A stretch of 64,000 bases of DNA from RUG13409 sp045546135 (GCA_045546135.1 JAZQCD010000008.1:90509-154508); one strand, 5' to 3'. Positions 8,378 through 17,909 are shown, counted from the stretch's first letter. Made by a program: numbers and translations. The notes: generated by a model from the letters alone, not told the origin.

Positions 8378-9532
8378 TTAATTCAATGGATATGTTTCGC
8401 CGAAGAATATGTTGTAAAGAAGCCTTATGACATCATCTTCGTTTTCGGCTCCGTTGCCGTCAAAATCAAGGTCCTGATTGACTCTGTATGTATCTCCGAA
8501 GAAGAGATGGTATAGAGCTCTTATTACGTCGTCTTCATTCTTTTGCCCGTTACCGTCCACATCTCCTCTTTTGACTTCGCCCACTACAGGGATGTCTATC
8601 TGGCCGGGATCTATCTCGTTGGTACATTCTGCATCGGAATAGTACCTGCCGCAGTCACTGCAATACCAATACTCTATGTTACCCTGTGTGGTCTGCGTAG
8701 CTTCGACTGCAGGGTAATGAACTATATTGTTATGGCTCACCCATGTCAATGTGCCGCCGTAGCCTCCGAAACTGAAATCTGACCAGGAAGCGTCGGTGCA
8801 GGAGTAATGGGCTTTTGCTGATACTCCGAAAAATGCCTTGCCTGAAATGCTTGTATGGCTGTTTGCAAAGAATATATCCGACAATCTGTAGCAATCTGCA
8901 AAAGCATACTCTCCTATGGATGCAACATTGGAAGGAAGGTTTATGCTTGTAAGCGAAATGCAATCTGCAAACATATATTGAGTAAGGGATGAGATGCCGC
9001 TGCTTATATCAACATCAGAGAGCTTTCCGCATCCGGAAAAAATGCCTATGCCCACAGAACTGACATTGGCGGGTATTTTGATGGAACTAAGAGAAAGGCA
9101 GTTCCAAAAAGCCCAGTCCCCTATTACGGAAAGGCTCGGTGGAAGAGAAACGCTTTCCAAAGCCGTGCAGTTATAGAAGGCGCCCTTTCCCATGCTTTTA
9201 AGCCCTGTGTCAAAATATACATTTTTAAGAGAGGTACAGCCTGAAAAAACGAAGTCGCCAAGAGTAGTGACTGATGTCGGGATCTCTACTGATACCAGAT
9301 TTTTGTTTTGTTCAAATGCTCTTGTTGCGATCGATGTTACAGGCAATCCTTCATACTCGCTTGGGATCACCAGATCTTTATCTTTGCATGTACCTATACC
9401 GATCACTCTGTAGCTGGTTCCGTCAGAATTAAGAGCAAATGAAAGCTCATCTCCTGCAGCATAAAGCACTGCGGCAGATAAAGTGCCAAGAACAAGAATG
9501 AATATCAAACTGTAGATAACTGTCTTTTTCAC
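8378..9532 (-). CDS. secreted leucine-rich-repeat (BspA-like) dockerin protein
   Basis: 384 residues. Signal peptide (1-26, MKKTVIYSLIFILVLGTLSA); LRR_5/BspA-type repeats (about 45-255) with recurring units such as IPANVSSVGIGIFSGCGKL and LPSNVASIGEYAFADC; a short cysteine module (about 262-305, YWYCSDCGRYYSDA); and a C-terminal type I dockerin (321-384) with two calcium-binding loops, GDVDGNGQKNEDD and LDFDGNGAENEDD, each followed by a VIR-LY helix. It has no catalytic domain, unlike classical cellulosomal dockerin proteins. It is the first gene of the leftward operon with the cohesin protein. Its likely promoter lies in the loop of the pyc terminator. Role is probably adhesion or structure, by inference. 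Confidence 0.88.
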   Translation of the reverse strand: MKKTVIYSLIFILVLGTLSAAVLYAAGDELSFALNSDGTSYRVIGIGTCKDKDLVIPSEYEGLPVTSIATRAFEQNKNLVSVEIPTSVTTLGDFVFSGCTSLKNVYFDTGLKSMGKGAFYNCTALESVSLPPSLSVIGDWAFWNCLSLSSIKIPANVSSVGIGIFSGCGKLSDVDISSGISSLTQYMFADCISLTSINLPSNVASIGEYAFADCYRLSDIFFANSHTSISGKAFFGVSAKAHYSCTDASWSDFSFGGYGGTLTWVSHNNIVHYPAVEATQTTQGNIEYWYCSDCGRYYSDAECTNEIDPGQIDIPVVGEVKRGDVDGNGQKNEDDVIRALYHLFFGDTYRVNQDLDFDGNGAENEDDVIRLLYNIFFGETYPLN

Positions 9533-9586
9533 TTACTCTTAGTTGATTTTAAATGTTTAACGCCTTACCTTTGTATCTTTTGTAAT

Positions 9587-9641
9587 AAAAAAGCAAGATA
9601 TACGTATTTCGACATTCTATTATACCATATCTTGCGTTTTT
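9587..9641. terminator. bidirectional terminator after pyc
   Basis: 9-bp stem GCAAGATAT/ATATCTTGC (9593-9601 with 9627-9635) flanked by six A on one side and six T on the other, so it can end transcription on both strands. It serves pyc on the minus strand. The 25-nt loop contains a perfect TATAAT for the next gene. Confidence 0.85.
9619..9627 (-). promoter_or_regulatory. extended -10 promoter of the LRR-dockerin operon
   Basis: TGGTATAAT on the minus strand within the terminator loop. The matching -35 position (TGAATA) is poor, as is common for extended -10 promoters. Predicted start is near 9612, about 80 nt before the LRR gene. Confidence 0.5.
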
Positions 9642-9672
9642 TATTCAGTTATTCTTTGTACACCTAATTAAG

Positions 9673-12600
9673 TTATTTCTCTTTAAGTTTCATAAGCAGC
9701 TGGCCGCCCTTTACGCTGTCACCGGTATTTACTTCAATGCTGTCGACTATGCCGTCTACCCTTGAAGTAACAGCAGTTTCCATCTTCATAGCTTCTATTA
9801 CTATGAGCGTATCATTGACCTTGACTTTGTCTCCAATGCTTACAGCGATCTTGCTTACTGCGCCGGGTATGGATGCTCCTACCTGGCACTTGTCATCAGT
9901 ATCAGCCATGGCTACCTTGACAAGAGTCTTTTGAGCTTCTTCGTCCGGAACCGTGACTTCTCTTCTGATACCGTTAAGTTCGAAACTGACCGTACGGTTG
10001 CCCTCATTATCAACGTCGCCAAGACCAAGATATCTTACAACGAATACTTTACCTTCGTTTATAGTGACGTAGTTGGTCTCTCCTACTGCAAGTCCGTGGA
10101 AGAAAACGTGGCTTCCAAGCTTTGTTATATATTCATACTCATATCTCTTTTTAAGATATGCCATAAATACATCCGGGTACATGCAGTAACTGAGTATATC
10201 TCTTACGCCTACTCCGTCATCCTTTACTTCTGCTATCTTTTCTTTGATCTCATCAAAATCTGCAGGAGGAAGGAGTTCTCCCGGGCGGCATTTTATTGGT
10301 TCTTTCCCTTTTAAGACCACCTTCTGAAGAGCTTCCGGGAATCCGCCTTCAGGCTGTCCCATCATACCTGAAAAGTATGATATAGCAGAATCAGGGAATG
10401 CCAGAGACTCTCCTTTTTCCAATATGTTTTCCGGAGTAAGTCCGTTCTGTGTCATGAATATGGCCAGGTCTCCTACCATCTTTGATGAAGGTGTGACCTT
10501 TACTATATTTCCGACCATCTTATTGACTATCCTGTAGTTCTCTTTGACTTCTTCAAATCTGTTTCCAAGACCAAGAGACTCTACCTGAGGTTTAAGATTC
10601 GTATACTGGCCTCCCGGTATCTCATAGCGGTAAATATCTGTTGCAGGATGGGATATGCCTGCTTCAAAGGAATCATATCTCTTCCTTATATCTTCCCAGT
10701 AATCCGTCAGATGCTGCAGCCTGTCAAGAGAAAGACCTGTATCTCTTTCATTTCCCTCGAGCGCAGCAACTACAGCATTAAGTGACGGCTGGCTCGTAAG
10801 CGAAGACATGGACGAGATAGCGCAGTCCACAACATCTACACCTGCTTCAGCTGCCATAAGAAGCGCTGCCACCTGGTTTCCTGAAGTGTCATGGGTATGG
10901 AGCTGAATAGGTATGCCTATCTCCTGCTTTAATGTAGATACGAGCTTCTTTGCAGCATATGGTTTAAGAAGACCTGACATATCCTTGATGCAGATCATAT
11001 TTGCACCTATATGCTCAAGCTCTTTTGCCATCCTCACATAGTAATCAAGAGTATATTTGTCCTCTTTATCGCTTAGGATGTCGCCTGTATAGCATATGGT
11101 TGCCTGAGCTATCTTGCCTTGGTTCCTTACTTCGTCCAAAGCTACCGACATGCCAGGTATCCAGTTGAGTGAATCGAATACTCTGAATACATCGATCCCG
11201 GATCTTGCAGATTCTTTTACGAACTCTCTTATGACATTGTCAGGATAATTTGTATATCCGACTGCATTAGCGCCGCGAAGAAGCATTTGAAGGAGGATGT
11301 TAGGTACCTTCTCCCTTATTATGTCCAGCCTTTCCCAAGGAGATTCATGAAGGAATCTGTATGCGACGTCAAATGTAGCGCCTCCCCAGCATTCAAGAGA
11401 GAATGCATCGGAAAGGATCTCAGCTGTAGCATCCAAACTGTTTGCTATATCCCTTGTCCTTACCCTTGTAGAAAGGAGCGATTGGTGAGCATCCCTATAT
11501 GTAGTATCTGTTATGAGCAGTTTCTTTTGACTAAGGACCCACTTTGCTACTGCCTCAGGTCCTTCCTTATCAAGGAGCTGTTTAAGGCCATCCTTCTTTT
11601 CTCCTGTGACAGGAGCAAACCTGGGAGCTTCGTAGAACTTATGTCCTTCTTTTTCCTTTACATTGATCTGAGCTATGTATCTGAGCATATGGGTCACTCT
11701 GTCGTGATCTGACCCAAGAGCAAAGAGTTCAGGCGTCTCATCTATGAACTTTGTATAGCACTTGCCAGCCCTGAAAACAGGATGCTGGAGTATGTTCGAA
11801 ATGAAGGATATGTTTGTCTTTACGCCCTTTACCTCCATCTCTCTTATGGCTCTTGCAGCCTTGTTTACAGCGCCTTCAAAGGAATTATCCCATGCAGTGA
11901 CCTTGACAAGAAGAGAATCATAGTATGGAGATATGACGGCCCCTGCCCCTGTGGTCGCTCCGTCGAGCCTTATACCAAAACCGCCGCTCGATCTGTATGC
12001 AGTTATCTTTCCTGTGTCAGGAGCAAAGTTGTTTGCAGGATCTTCGGTCGTGACTCTGCACTGAATAGCAAAGCCGTTTACATGTACGTCGTCCTGGCTC
12101 TTTATGCCTATCCTCGGGTCGTCAAGTGAGCAGCCTTCTGCAATGAGTATCTGAGCCCTTACTATATCTATTCCTGTTATCATCTCCGTTACGGTATGTT
12201 CTACCTGTATACGGGGATTCATTTCTATAAAGTAGTGTCCGCCGTCGTTATCCACAAGGAATTCAACTGTTCCTGCGCTGGTGTACCCTATATGCCTGCA
12301 TACCTTTACGGCGTCTTCATAAAGAGCTTTTTTAACTTCTTCAGGCACTGAAAAAGCAGGCCCGTATTCGATGACCTTTTGATACCTTCTTTGAAGTGAG
12401 CAGTCTCTTTCAAAGAGATGTACTACGTTTCCGTGTTCATCGGCAAGGATCTGTACCTCTATATGCTTTGGATTAACGAGGAACTTTTCCATGAATATGT
12501 CATCGTTTCCAAAGGCCTTCTTTGCTTCGTCTTTTACAAGGACAAAGTTTTGCCTTAGTTCCTCTTCCGTGTCGCAGCGTCTCATTCCCCTGCCGCCGCC

Positions 12601-13104
12601 ACCTGCAGCAGCCTTAAGGATCACAGGGAATTTATATTGCCTTGCAAGCTCTACTGCTTCATCGGCAGAGCTAAGAGGCTTTTCAGTTCCCGGTACTGTG
12701 GGCACGTTGCATTCATAAGCGATCTTTTTTGCAGCAAGCTTGTCGCCCATCATGGCAAGAACATCGGACTTTGGTCCGATGAATTTGATGCCGGCATCTT
12801 CACAAGCCTTTGCAAAATCTGCATTTTCAGAAAGGAAACCGTATCCGGGATGAATGGCGTCTGCGCCTCTTCTTCTTGCTTCTTCTATGATCCCGGGGAT
12901 ATTAAGATAAACGGCAAGAGGACTTAGCTTTTCACCTATTAGATATGACTCGTCAGCTGCGGTCCTGAAAAGACTGTAGGTATCCTCCTTTGAATAGATA
13001 CCTATTGTCTTTATATCGACATCATGGCAGGCACGAAAAATACGAAGAGCTATCTCTCCCCTGTTTGCAACGAGTATCTTTTTGAATTCCTTTATTTCGG
13101 ACAT
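9673..13104 (-). CDS. pyc: pyruvate carboxylase
   Basis: Biotin-dependent carboxylation of pyruvate to oxaloacetate, cytosolic, single-chain form (1143 residues, the usual length). N-terminal biotin carboxylase (about 1-455; KILVANRGEIALRIFRA, the glycine-rich KAAAGGGGRGMR ATP loop, IEMNPRIQVEHTVTE); central carboxyltransferase (about 525-1000; TTYRDAHQSLLSTRVRT, HTHDTSGN); C-terminal biotinyl domain (about 1070-1143) with biotinyl-lysine in EAMKMET at about 1107. GGAGG lies 7 nt before the ATG. It is probably monocistronic, closed by the 9.6-kb terminator. Its oxaloacetate would feed the Re-citrate synthase operon 5 kb away. Confidence 0.98.
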   Translation of the reverse strand: MSEIKEFKKILVANRGEIALRIFRACHDVDIKTIGIYSKEDTYSLFRTAADESYLIGEKLSPLAVYLNIPGIIEEARRRGADAIHPGYGFLSENADFAKACEDAGIKFIGPKSDVLAMMGDKLAAKKIAYECNVPTVPGTEKPLSSADEAVELARQYKFPVILKAAAGGGGRGMRRCDTEEELRQNFVLVKDEAKKAFGNDDIFMEKFLVNPKHIEVQILADEHGNVVHLFERDCSLQRRYQKVIEYGPAFSVPEEVKKALYEDAVKVCRHIGYTSAGTVEFLVDNDGGHYFIEMNPRIQVEHTVTEMITGIDIVRAQILIAEGCSLDDPRIGIKSQDDVHVNGFAIQCRVTTEDPANNFAPDTGKITAYRSSGGFGIRLDGATTGAGAVISPYYDSLLVKVTAWDNSFEGAVNKAARAIREMEVKGVKTNISFISNILQHPVFRAGKCYTKFIDETPELFALGSDHDRVTHMLRYIAQINVKEKEGHKFYEAPRFAPVTGEKKDGLKQLLDKEGPEAVAKWVLSQKKLLITDTTYRDAHQSLLSTRVRTRDIANSLDATAEILSDAFSLECWGGATFDVAYRFLHESPWERLDIIREKVPNILLQMLLRGANAVGYTNYPDNVIREFVKESARSGIDVFRVFDSLNWIPGMSVALDEVRNQGKIAQATICYTGDILSDKEDKYTLDYYVRMAKELEHIGANMICIKDMSGLLKPYAAKKLVSTLKQEIGIPIQLHTHDTSGNQVAALLMAAEAGVDVVDCAISSMSSLTSQPSLNAVVAALEGNERDTGLSLDRLQHLTDYWEDIRKRYDSFEAGISHPATDIYRYEIPGGQYTNLKPQVESLGLGNRFEEVKENYRIVNKMVGNIVKVTPSSKMVGDLAIFMTQNGLTPENILEKGESLAFPDSAISYFSGMMGQPEGGFPEALQKVVLKGKEPIKCRPGELLPPADFDEIKEKIAEVKDDGVGVRDILSYCMYPDVFMAYLKKRYEYEYITKLGSHVFFHGLAVGETNYVTINEGKVFVVRYLGLGDVDNEGNRTVSFELNGIRREVTVPDEEAQKTLVKVAMADTDDKCQVGASIPGAVSKIAVSIGDKVKVNDTLIVIEAMKMETAVTSRVDGIVDSIEVNTGDSVKGGQLLMKLKEK

Positions 13105-13137
13105 GGCATTACCTCCGATCGATGAAAATTATCAGTT

Positions 13138-13143
13138 ATTGTA
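13138..13143 (-). promoter_or_regulatory. possible -10 of pyc
   Basis: TACAAT on the minus strand in the 169-bp gap between glpK and pyc, about 34 nt before the pyc ATG. The -35 position is weak (TTTTAA at 17 nt). Nothing else recognisable is in this gap, and no clear glpK terminator is visible. Confidence 0.3.
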
Positions 13144-13273
13144 CACCAGTTTTTGTTCCTTTAAAACATATTTTTAACAAAAATTTATGATGCATACAAT
13201 AATCTGCTTTATTCCTTCACAAACTCAATGTCCGTGTAGCTATCGCTTCTCTTAAGAATAAAGAGATGCTGCA

Positions 13274-14752
13274 TCATCTTGTTCTTTCGACTGCTTTGTG
13301 CCAGCCCTCGAGCTTTTCTTTTCTTTCCTTTTCGTCCATTTTAGGAACGAAGGAACCTGAAACGCTCCAATTGTTTTGAACATCCTGGAGATTCTCCCAA
13401 AATCCTGTTGCAAGGCCGGCAAGATAAGCTGCACCCAACGCAGTAGTTTCTATACATGTAGGTCTTTTTACTTCTGTTCCTATCATGTCTGCCTGGAACT
13501 GCATGAGGAAGTTGTTTGCAGATGCTCCTCCGTCTACCTTTAGAGAGTGAAGTTTGATCCCGCTGTCTTGCTCCATTGCAGTCAAAACGTCGCAGGTCTG
13601 GTAAGCAAGGGATTCAAGAGTTGCTCTTATGACATGATTGGATGTGGTTCCTCTTGTGATACCGCAAATGAGTCCTCTTGCATATGGATCCCAGTAAGGA
13701 GCTCCAAGGCCTACAAATGCAGGGACCATATATACTCCGCCAGTATCCGGTACCTTTAGCGCTGCTTCTTCAGATTCAGGAGCAGTCTTAAGAAGTCCCA
13801 TCTCATCTCTAAGCCACTGTATAGCTGCTCCTGCAACGAATATAGAGCCCTCAAGAGCGTAGGTGACTTTGCCGTCAAGACCCCATGCTATGGTAGTAAC
13901 AAGGCCGTGTTTTGATTCGATTGGCTTTTCTCCTGTATTCATGAGAAGGAAGCCGCCTGTTCCGTAAGTATTCTTTGCAGATCCTGCGCCAAAGCATGTC
14001 TGTCCAAAGAGTGCGCACTGCTGATCTCCTGCTGCTCCTGCAATGGCAATGGGGCCTCCTGTTATGGTCTCATCTGTATATCCATATATGCAGCTGCTTG
14101 GCATTGGTTTTGGAAGCATACACTTTGGAACATTGAGTATATTAAGTATCTCCTCATCCCATTCGAGGGTGTGGATATTGAACATCATAGTCCTTGATGC
14201 ATTTGAATAATCAGTCACATGGACTTTTCCTCCTGTAAGGTTCCATATGAGCCATGTATCTATAGTTCCAAAGAGAAGGTCTCCGTTTTCAGCCTTTTCT
14301 CTTGCGCCTTCTACGTTTTCAAGTATCCAGCGAAGTTTTGTACCTGAGAAGTACGGGTCTATCAAAAGTCCTGTCTTTTCTTTGATAAGGTCTGCATATC
14401 CGGCTTTTGTCAAGCTGTCGCAATACTCTGCAGTCCTTCTGCACTGCCATACTATAGCGTTATATACGGGCTTTCCTGTATTCTTATCCCATACTATAGT
14501 CGTCTCTCTTTGATCCGTTATACCGATCCCGGAAATGTCTTCTGGCTTTGCACCTATCTTGAGCATTGCTTCTCTGGCGACACCGACTTGTGTCGACCAT
14601 ATCTCCATGGCATCGTGCTCTACCCAGCCCGGCTTTGGGAAGTACTGAGTGAACTCCTTTTGAGCCACTGAGATCTGATTTCCTGCTTTATCAAAAAGTA
14701 TACATCTGCAACTTGTGGTGCCCTCATCAAGGGCCATTACGTATTTAGCCAT
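13274..14752 (-). CDS. glpK: glycerol kinase
   Basis: FGGY-family kinase converting glycerol to sn-glycerol-3-phosphate with ATP; 492 residues, slightly under the usual 496-502. The N-terminal ATP loop region ALDEGTTSCRCILFD, substrate-binding GITDQRETTIVWD and WQCRRTAEYC, and the C-terminal signature VDGGASANNFLMQFQAD are present. GGAG precedes the ATG. It starts 19 bp after hemW on the same strand, so it is probably read from the lepA promoter. There is no glpF or glpD neighbour, which makes the lepA-hemW-glpK grouping unusual. Confidence 0.96.
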   Translation of the reverse strand: MAKYVMALDEGTTSCRCILFDKAGNQISVAQKEFTQYFPKPGWVEHDAMEIWSTQVGVAREAMLKIGAKPEDISGIGITDQRETTIVWDKNTGKPVYNAIVWQCRRTAEYCDSLTKAGYADLIKEKTGLLIDPYFSGTKLRWILENVEGAREKAENGDLLFGTIDTWLIWNLTGGKVHVTDYSNASRTMMFNIHTLEWDEEILNILNVPKCMLPKPMPSSCIYGYTDETITGGPIAIAGAAGDQQCALFGQTCFGAGSAKNTYGTGGFLLMNTGEKPIESKHGLVTTIAWGLDGKVTYALEGSIFVAGAAIQWLRDEMGLLKTAPESEEAALKVPDTGGVYMVPAFVGLGAPYWDPYARGLICGITRGTTSNHVIRATLESLAYQTCDVLTAMEQDSGIKLHSLKVDGGASANNFLMQFQADMIGTEVKRPTCIETTALGAAYLAGLATGFWENLQDVQNNWSVSGSFVPKMDEKERKEKLEGWHKAVERTR

Positions 14753-14771
14753 ATCGACCTCTCCTAATTAT

Positions 14772-15944
14772 TTATACTTCTTTTATTTCATATAGCGCTT
14801 CCAAAAAACGCTGCATCACCATATTTGTATTATCAAGGCCCCTTCTGCTCAAAGAAAGACCGGATAGTTTTCCGTCTTCATCTCTTTTTACATCAATGAA
14901 AGGAGCAATGTCTTGAGAATCAAGGACCGCCGAAAACACATCTTCAAAGTCTTTTCCAAAACTTTGCTCAAAGCCTTTTATGTCTATTCCTTTTATGAGC
15001 CTTAGCTCTGTAAAGACAAAGTCCCCCATCCTGTCTTGGGCAATAGTTTCAGGATCTTCTTCCTCATATTCTCTTTCGTAATCAAGATCATCCGTATTGA
15101 AGAATCTTTTTCCTGATATGAATGAATGGGCTGCCGTACCAAAGCCAAGGTACTCGTTCATAGTCCAGTACTTAAGATTATGCCTGCATTCGAAGCCCAT
15201 TTTTGCTGCATTTGAGATCTCGTAGTGGATATATCCTTTATCTTCAAGAACTTTCAATGCATAGGAATACATCTTCCTGTTTTCTTCCCAGGAAGGGATC
15301 GAAAGAGATCCTTCCTTGTACTCTTCGTAAAAGGGAGTGCCCTCCTCTATCTGAAGGCTGTAAAAGGATATATGCTCCGGTCTTAATCTTATGACTTTTT
15401 CAAGAGTTTCTTTCCAGCTTTCAAAAGATTGCCCGGGCACCCCAAACATAAGGTCAATGTTTATATTCTTAAATCCTGAACCTCTGAGAAAGTTGAAAGC
15501 TTCTACAGCTTTTGCAGCATTATGGACTCTTCCAAGCTTATTCAAGACTTCGTCATCAAGGCTTTGAACTCCCATCGATACTCTATTGAATCCAAGGGAT
15601 CTAAGAACAGAGGCCCTTGTCACATTGACAGTTTCAGGATTTGCTTCGATGGTGATCTCCGCATCTGGCGATACATTGAAATTCTTTTTTATGCAAAGAA
15701 GTATCCTTCCTATCATGTCGACACCTATACATGTAGGCGTACCTCCTCCAAAGAATATGCTGTCTACTGTGTATCCTTTCTTAATATCCTCGTCTGTTTT
15801 CTCTATTTCTTCGCATACTCTGTATGCATATTCGTCAGCTTTTGCAGTGAGACCTTTTTCAACTGAAAAAGATACGAAGTCGCAGTATCTGCACTTTTTT
15901 AAGCAAAAAGGAATATGTACATAGATGCCAAGAGTCCTTTCCAT
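14772..15944 (-). CDS. hemW: radical SAM heme chaperone HemW (HemN-like)
   Basis: Radical-SAM protein related to oxygen-independent coproporphyrinogen oxidase. It has the CxxxCxxC cluster motif in PFCLKKCRYCDF (about residues 12-23), the SAM-contacting FFGGGTPT, and EANPE. The length (390) and the lack of the extra N-terminal cysteine of true HemN fit HemW, a heme-binding chaperone, rather than the oxidase. Its start directly abuts the lepA stop, and lepA-hemW is a conserved Firmicute pair. Confidence 0.92.
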   Translation of the reverse strand: MERTLGIYVHIPFCLKKCRYCDFVSFSVEKGLTAKADEYAYRVCEEIEKTDEDIKKGYTVDSIFFGGGTPTCIGVDMIGRILLCIKKNFNVSPDAEITIEANPETVNVTRASVLRSLGFNRVSMGVQSLDDEVLNKLGRVHNAAKAVEAFNFLRGSGFKNINIDLMFGVPGQSFESWKETLEKVIRLRPEHISFYSLQIEEGTPFYEEYKEGSLSIPSWEENRKMYSYALKVLEDKGYIHYEISNAAKMGFECRHNLKYWTMNEYLGFGTAAHSFISGKRFFNTDDLDYEREYEEEDPETIAQDRMGDFVFTELRLIKGIDIKGFEQSFGKDFEDVFSAVLDSQDIAPFIDVKRDEDGKLSGLSLSRRGLDNTNMVMQRFLEALYEIKEV

Positions 15945-17759
15945 CTATTTCTTGCCTTCGTCATATTTAAGGACAGCAGTAAAGGCTTCCTGAGGAACTT
16001 CCACAGAACCGAACTGCCTCATCCTCTTCTTTCCTTCCTTTTGCTTTTCGAGAAGCTTCTTCTTTCTTGAAATATCTCCTCCGTAGCACTTTGCAAGGAC
16101 GTCTTTTCTGTAAGCTCTTATGGTCTCTCTTGCTATTATCTTTTGTCCTATAGCAGCCTGGATCGGCACCTCGAACTGATGCATGGGGATGACTTCTTTT
16201 AGTTTCTCGCAGACAAATTTGCCTCTTTCGTAGCTTTCTGATTCATGGACTATCATCGAAAAAGCATCGACTATCTCTTTGTTAAGGAGTATGTCAAGTT
16301 TTACAAGGTTGCTCTTTTCGTAATGATCGAATTCGTAATCAAGGGACCCATAACCTCTTGTCTTTGATTTGAGCGCATCAAAGAAATCGTATATTACTTC
16401 ATTGAGAGGAAGCATGTAATGAAGTCCTACTCTGTCAGCCGTTATATACTCCATGTGCTCCATGACGCCTCTTCTGTTTTGGCAAAGCTCCATGATGGAA
16501 CCTACATAATCCTTTGGCACCATTATGGTAGCCTTGACCATAGGTTCTTCTATATGGTCGAATTTAGTAGGATCGGGCAGGTTGCTTGGGTTTTCTATAA
16601 AGTATTCAGAACCGTCGTGGTTTACTATCTTGTAAATTACTGACGGTGCAGTGGTTATGATCTCAAGATCGAATTCTCTTTCGAGCCTTTCTACAATTAT
16701 CTCCATGTGAAGGAGCCCAAGGAAACCGCACCTAAAACCATAGCCAAGGGCCTGGGACGTCTCAGGTTCAAAGGTAAGAGCAGCATCGTTTACCTGGAGT
16801 TTTTCAAGGCAGTCCTTTACGTTTTCGTATTTTTCATCAGGCGTTGGATATATACCGCAGTAGACCATGGGCTGGACCTTCTTGTAGCCCGGGAGATGCT
16901 CACTGCAGGGCCTTTCTGCAAGGGTTATGGTATCGCCTACTCTTGCGTCCTTTACCTGCTTGATGCTGGCGCATATATATCCGACAGAACCTGCAGAAAG
17001 CTCTGCAACAGGTGTCTGATAAGGGGCATTCACTCCTACTTCAGTTACTTCATACTTCTTTCCTGTATTCATAAGAAGTATGGTATCTCCCTGTTTTACG
17101 CTTCCGTCAAATATCCTTGTATAGATGACTACGCCCTTGTAGTTATCATAGTATGAATCGAATATGAGAGCTTTAAGCGGTGCATCCGGATCTCCCTTTG
17201 GCACAGGGACCTTTTCAACTACTGCTTCAAGGACCTGATCTATATTGATGCCTTCCTTTGCAGATATAAGAGGAGCATCGGATGCATCAAGTCCTATAAT
17301 GTCTTCGATCTCTTCCTTTACTTCATCAGGATGAGCAGATGCAAGGTCTATCTTGTTTAAGACAGGAACTATCTCAAGATCTTCGTCAAGAGCAAGGTAT
17401 ACATTAGCAAGAGTCTGAGCTTCTACTCCTTGAGTAGAGTCGACGACAAGTACGGCGCCTTCGCATGCAGCAAGGCTCCTTGATACTTCGTAGTTGAAGT
17501 CTACATGACCCGGAGTGTCTATGAGATTGAAAATATATTCATTGCCGTCTTTGGCATTGTATACAAGCCTTGTTGTCTGGAGCTTTATGGTGATGCCCCT
17601 TTCTCTTTCAAGGTCCATATTGTCGAGGAACTGCTCCTTCATGTCTCTGTGAGCAACTGTTCCCGTGCTTTCTATGAGTCTGTCAGCGAGTGTTGATTTG
17701 CCGTGATCTATATGAGCAATGATAGAGAAATTTCTGATGTATTTTTGGTAATCGGACAT
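15945..17759 (-). CDS. lepA: elongation factor 4 (LepA)
   Basis: Ribosome-bound GTPase that back-translocates stalled ribosomes. G1 AHIDHGKST, switch-II DTPGHVDF and G4 NKIDLA are all present, followed by domain II, the EF-G-like V domain and the LepA-specific C-terminal domain (MRQFGSVEVPQEAF near the end). The start is set at MSDYQKYIRN (604 residues). A longer GTG reading begins inside the GGAGG ribosome-binding site, so those four codons are the Shine-Dalgarno itself. It is the first gene of lepA-hemW-glpK. Confidence 0.97.
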   Translation of the reverse strand: MSDYQKYIRNFSIIAHIDHGKSTLADRLIESTGTVAHRDMKEQFLDNMDLERERGITIKLQTTRLVYNAKDGNEYIFNLIDTPGHVDFNYEVSRSLAACEGAVLVVDSTQGVEAQTLANVYLALDEDLEIVPVLNKIDLASAHPDEVKEEIEDIIGLDASDAPLISAKEGINIDQVLEAVVEKVPVPKGDPDAPLKALIFDSYYDNYKGVVIYTRIFDGSVKQGDTILLMNTGKKYEVTEVGVNAPYQTPVAELSAGSVGYICASIKQVKDARVGDTITLAERPCSEHLPGYKKVQPMVYCGIYPTPDEKYENVKDCLEKLQVNDAALTFEPETSQALGYGFRCGFLGLLHMEIIVERLEREFDLEIITTAPSVIYKIVNHDGSEYFIENPSNLPDPTKFDHIEEPMVKATIMVPKDYVGSIMELCQNRRGVMEHMEYITADRVGLHYMLPLNEVIYDFFDALKSKTRGYGSLDYEFDHYEKSNLVKLDILLNKEIVDAFSMIVHESESYERGKFVCEKLKEVIPMHQFEVPIQAAIGQKIIARETIRAYRKDVLAKCYGGDISRKKKLLEKQKEGKKRMRQFGSVEVPQEAFTAVLKYDEGKK

Positions 17760-17786
17760 AAGTACCTCCACATTTTTTCATCCTGT

Positions 17787-17816
17787 ATTGTAACACAAAA
17801 AAAGTCCTTCTGTGAA
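17787..17816 (-). promoter_or_regulatory. lepA promoter
   Basis: TTCACA (17816-17811), an 18-nt spacer, and TACAAT (17792-17787) with TG one base upstream. Start of transcription is predicted near 17780, giving about 20 nt of leader with GGAGG. Confidence 0.55.
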
Positions 17817-17833
17817 TATATCAAAGAAGGACT
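17797..17833 (-). terminator. terminator-like hairpin over the lepA promoter
   Basis: 9-bp perfect stem AGTCCTTCT/AGAAGGACT (17803-17811 with 17825-17833), 13-nt loop, followed on the minus strand by seven T. No minus-strand gene is visible upstream of it, so it is either an insulator, the end of an unannotated small RNA, or an attenuator of a longer lepA leader. Confidence 0.6.
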
Positions 17834-17881
17834 GTCGATGAGCTTTTCATCAATGTATACGGGACCTTTCCCACTTTATTC

Positions 17882-17909
17882 TTGCAAATCCATTTGAATG
17901 AGATATAAT
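17882..17909 (+). promoter_or_regulatory. promoter of the Re-citrate synthase operon
   Basis: TTGCAA (17882-17887), a 16-nt spacer, and perfect TATAAT (17904-17909). Start near 17916, leaving a leader of about 60 nt. The divergent lepA promoter is about 65 bp away. Confidence 0.6.
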
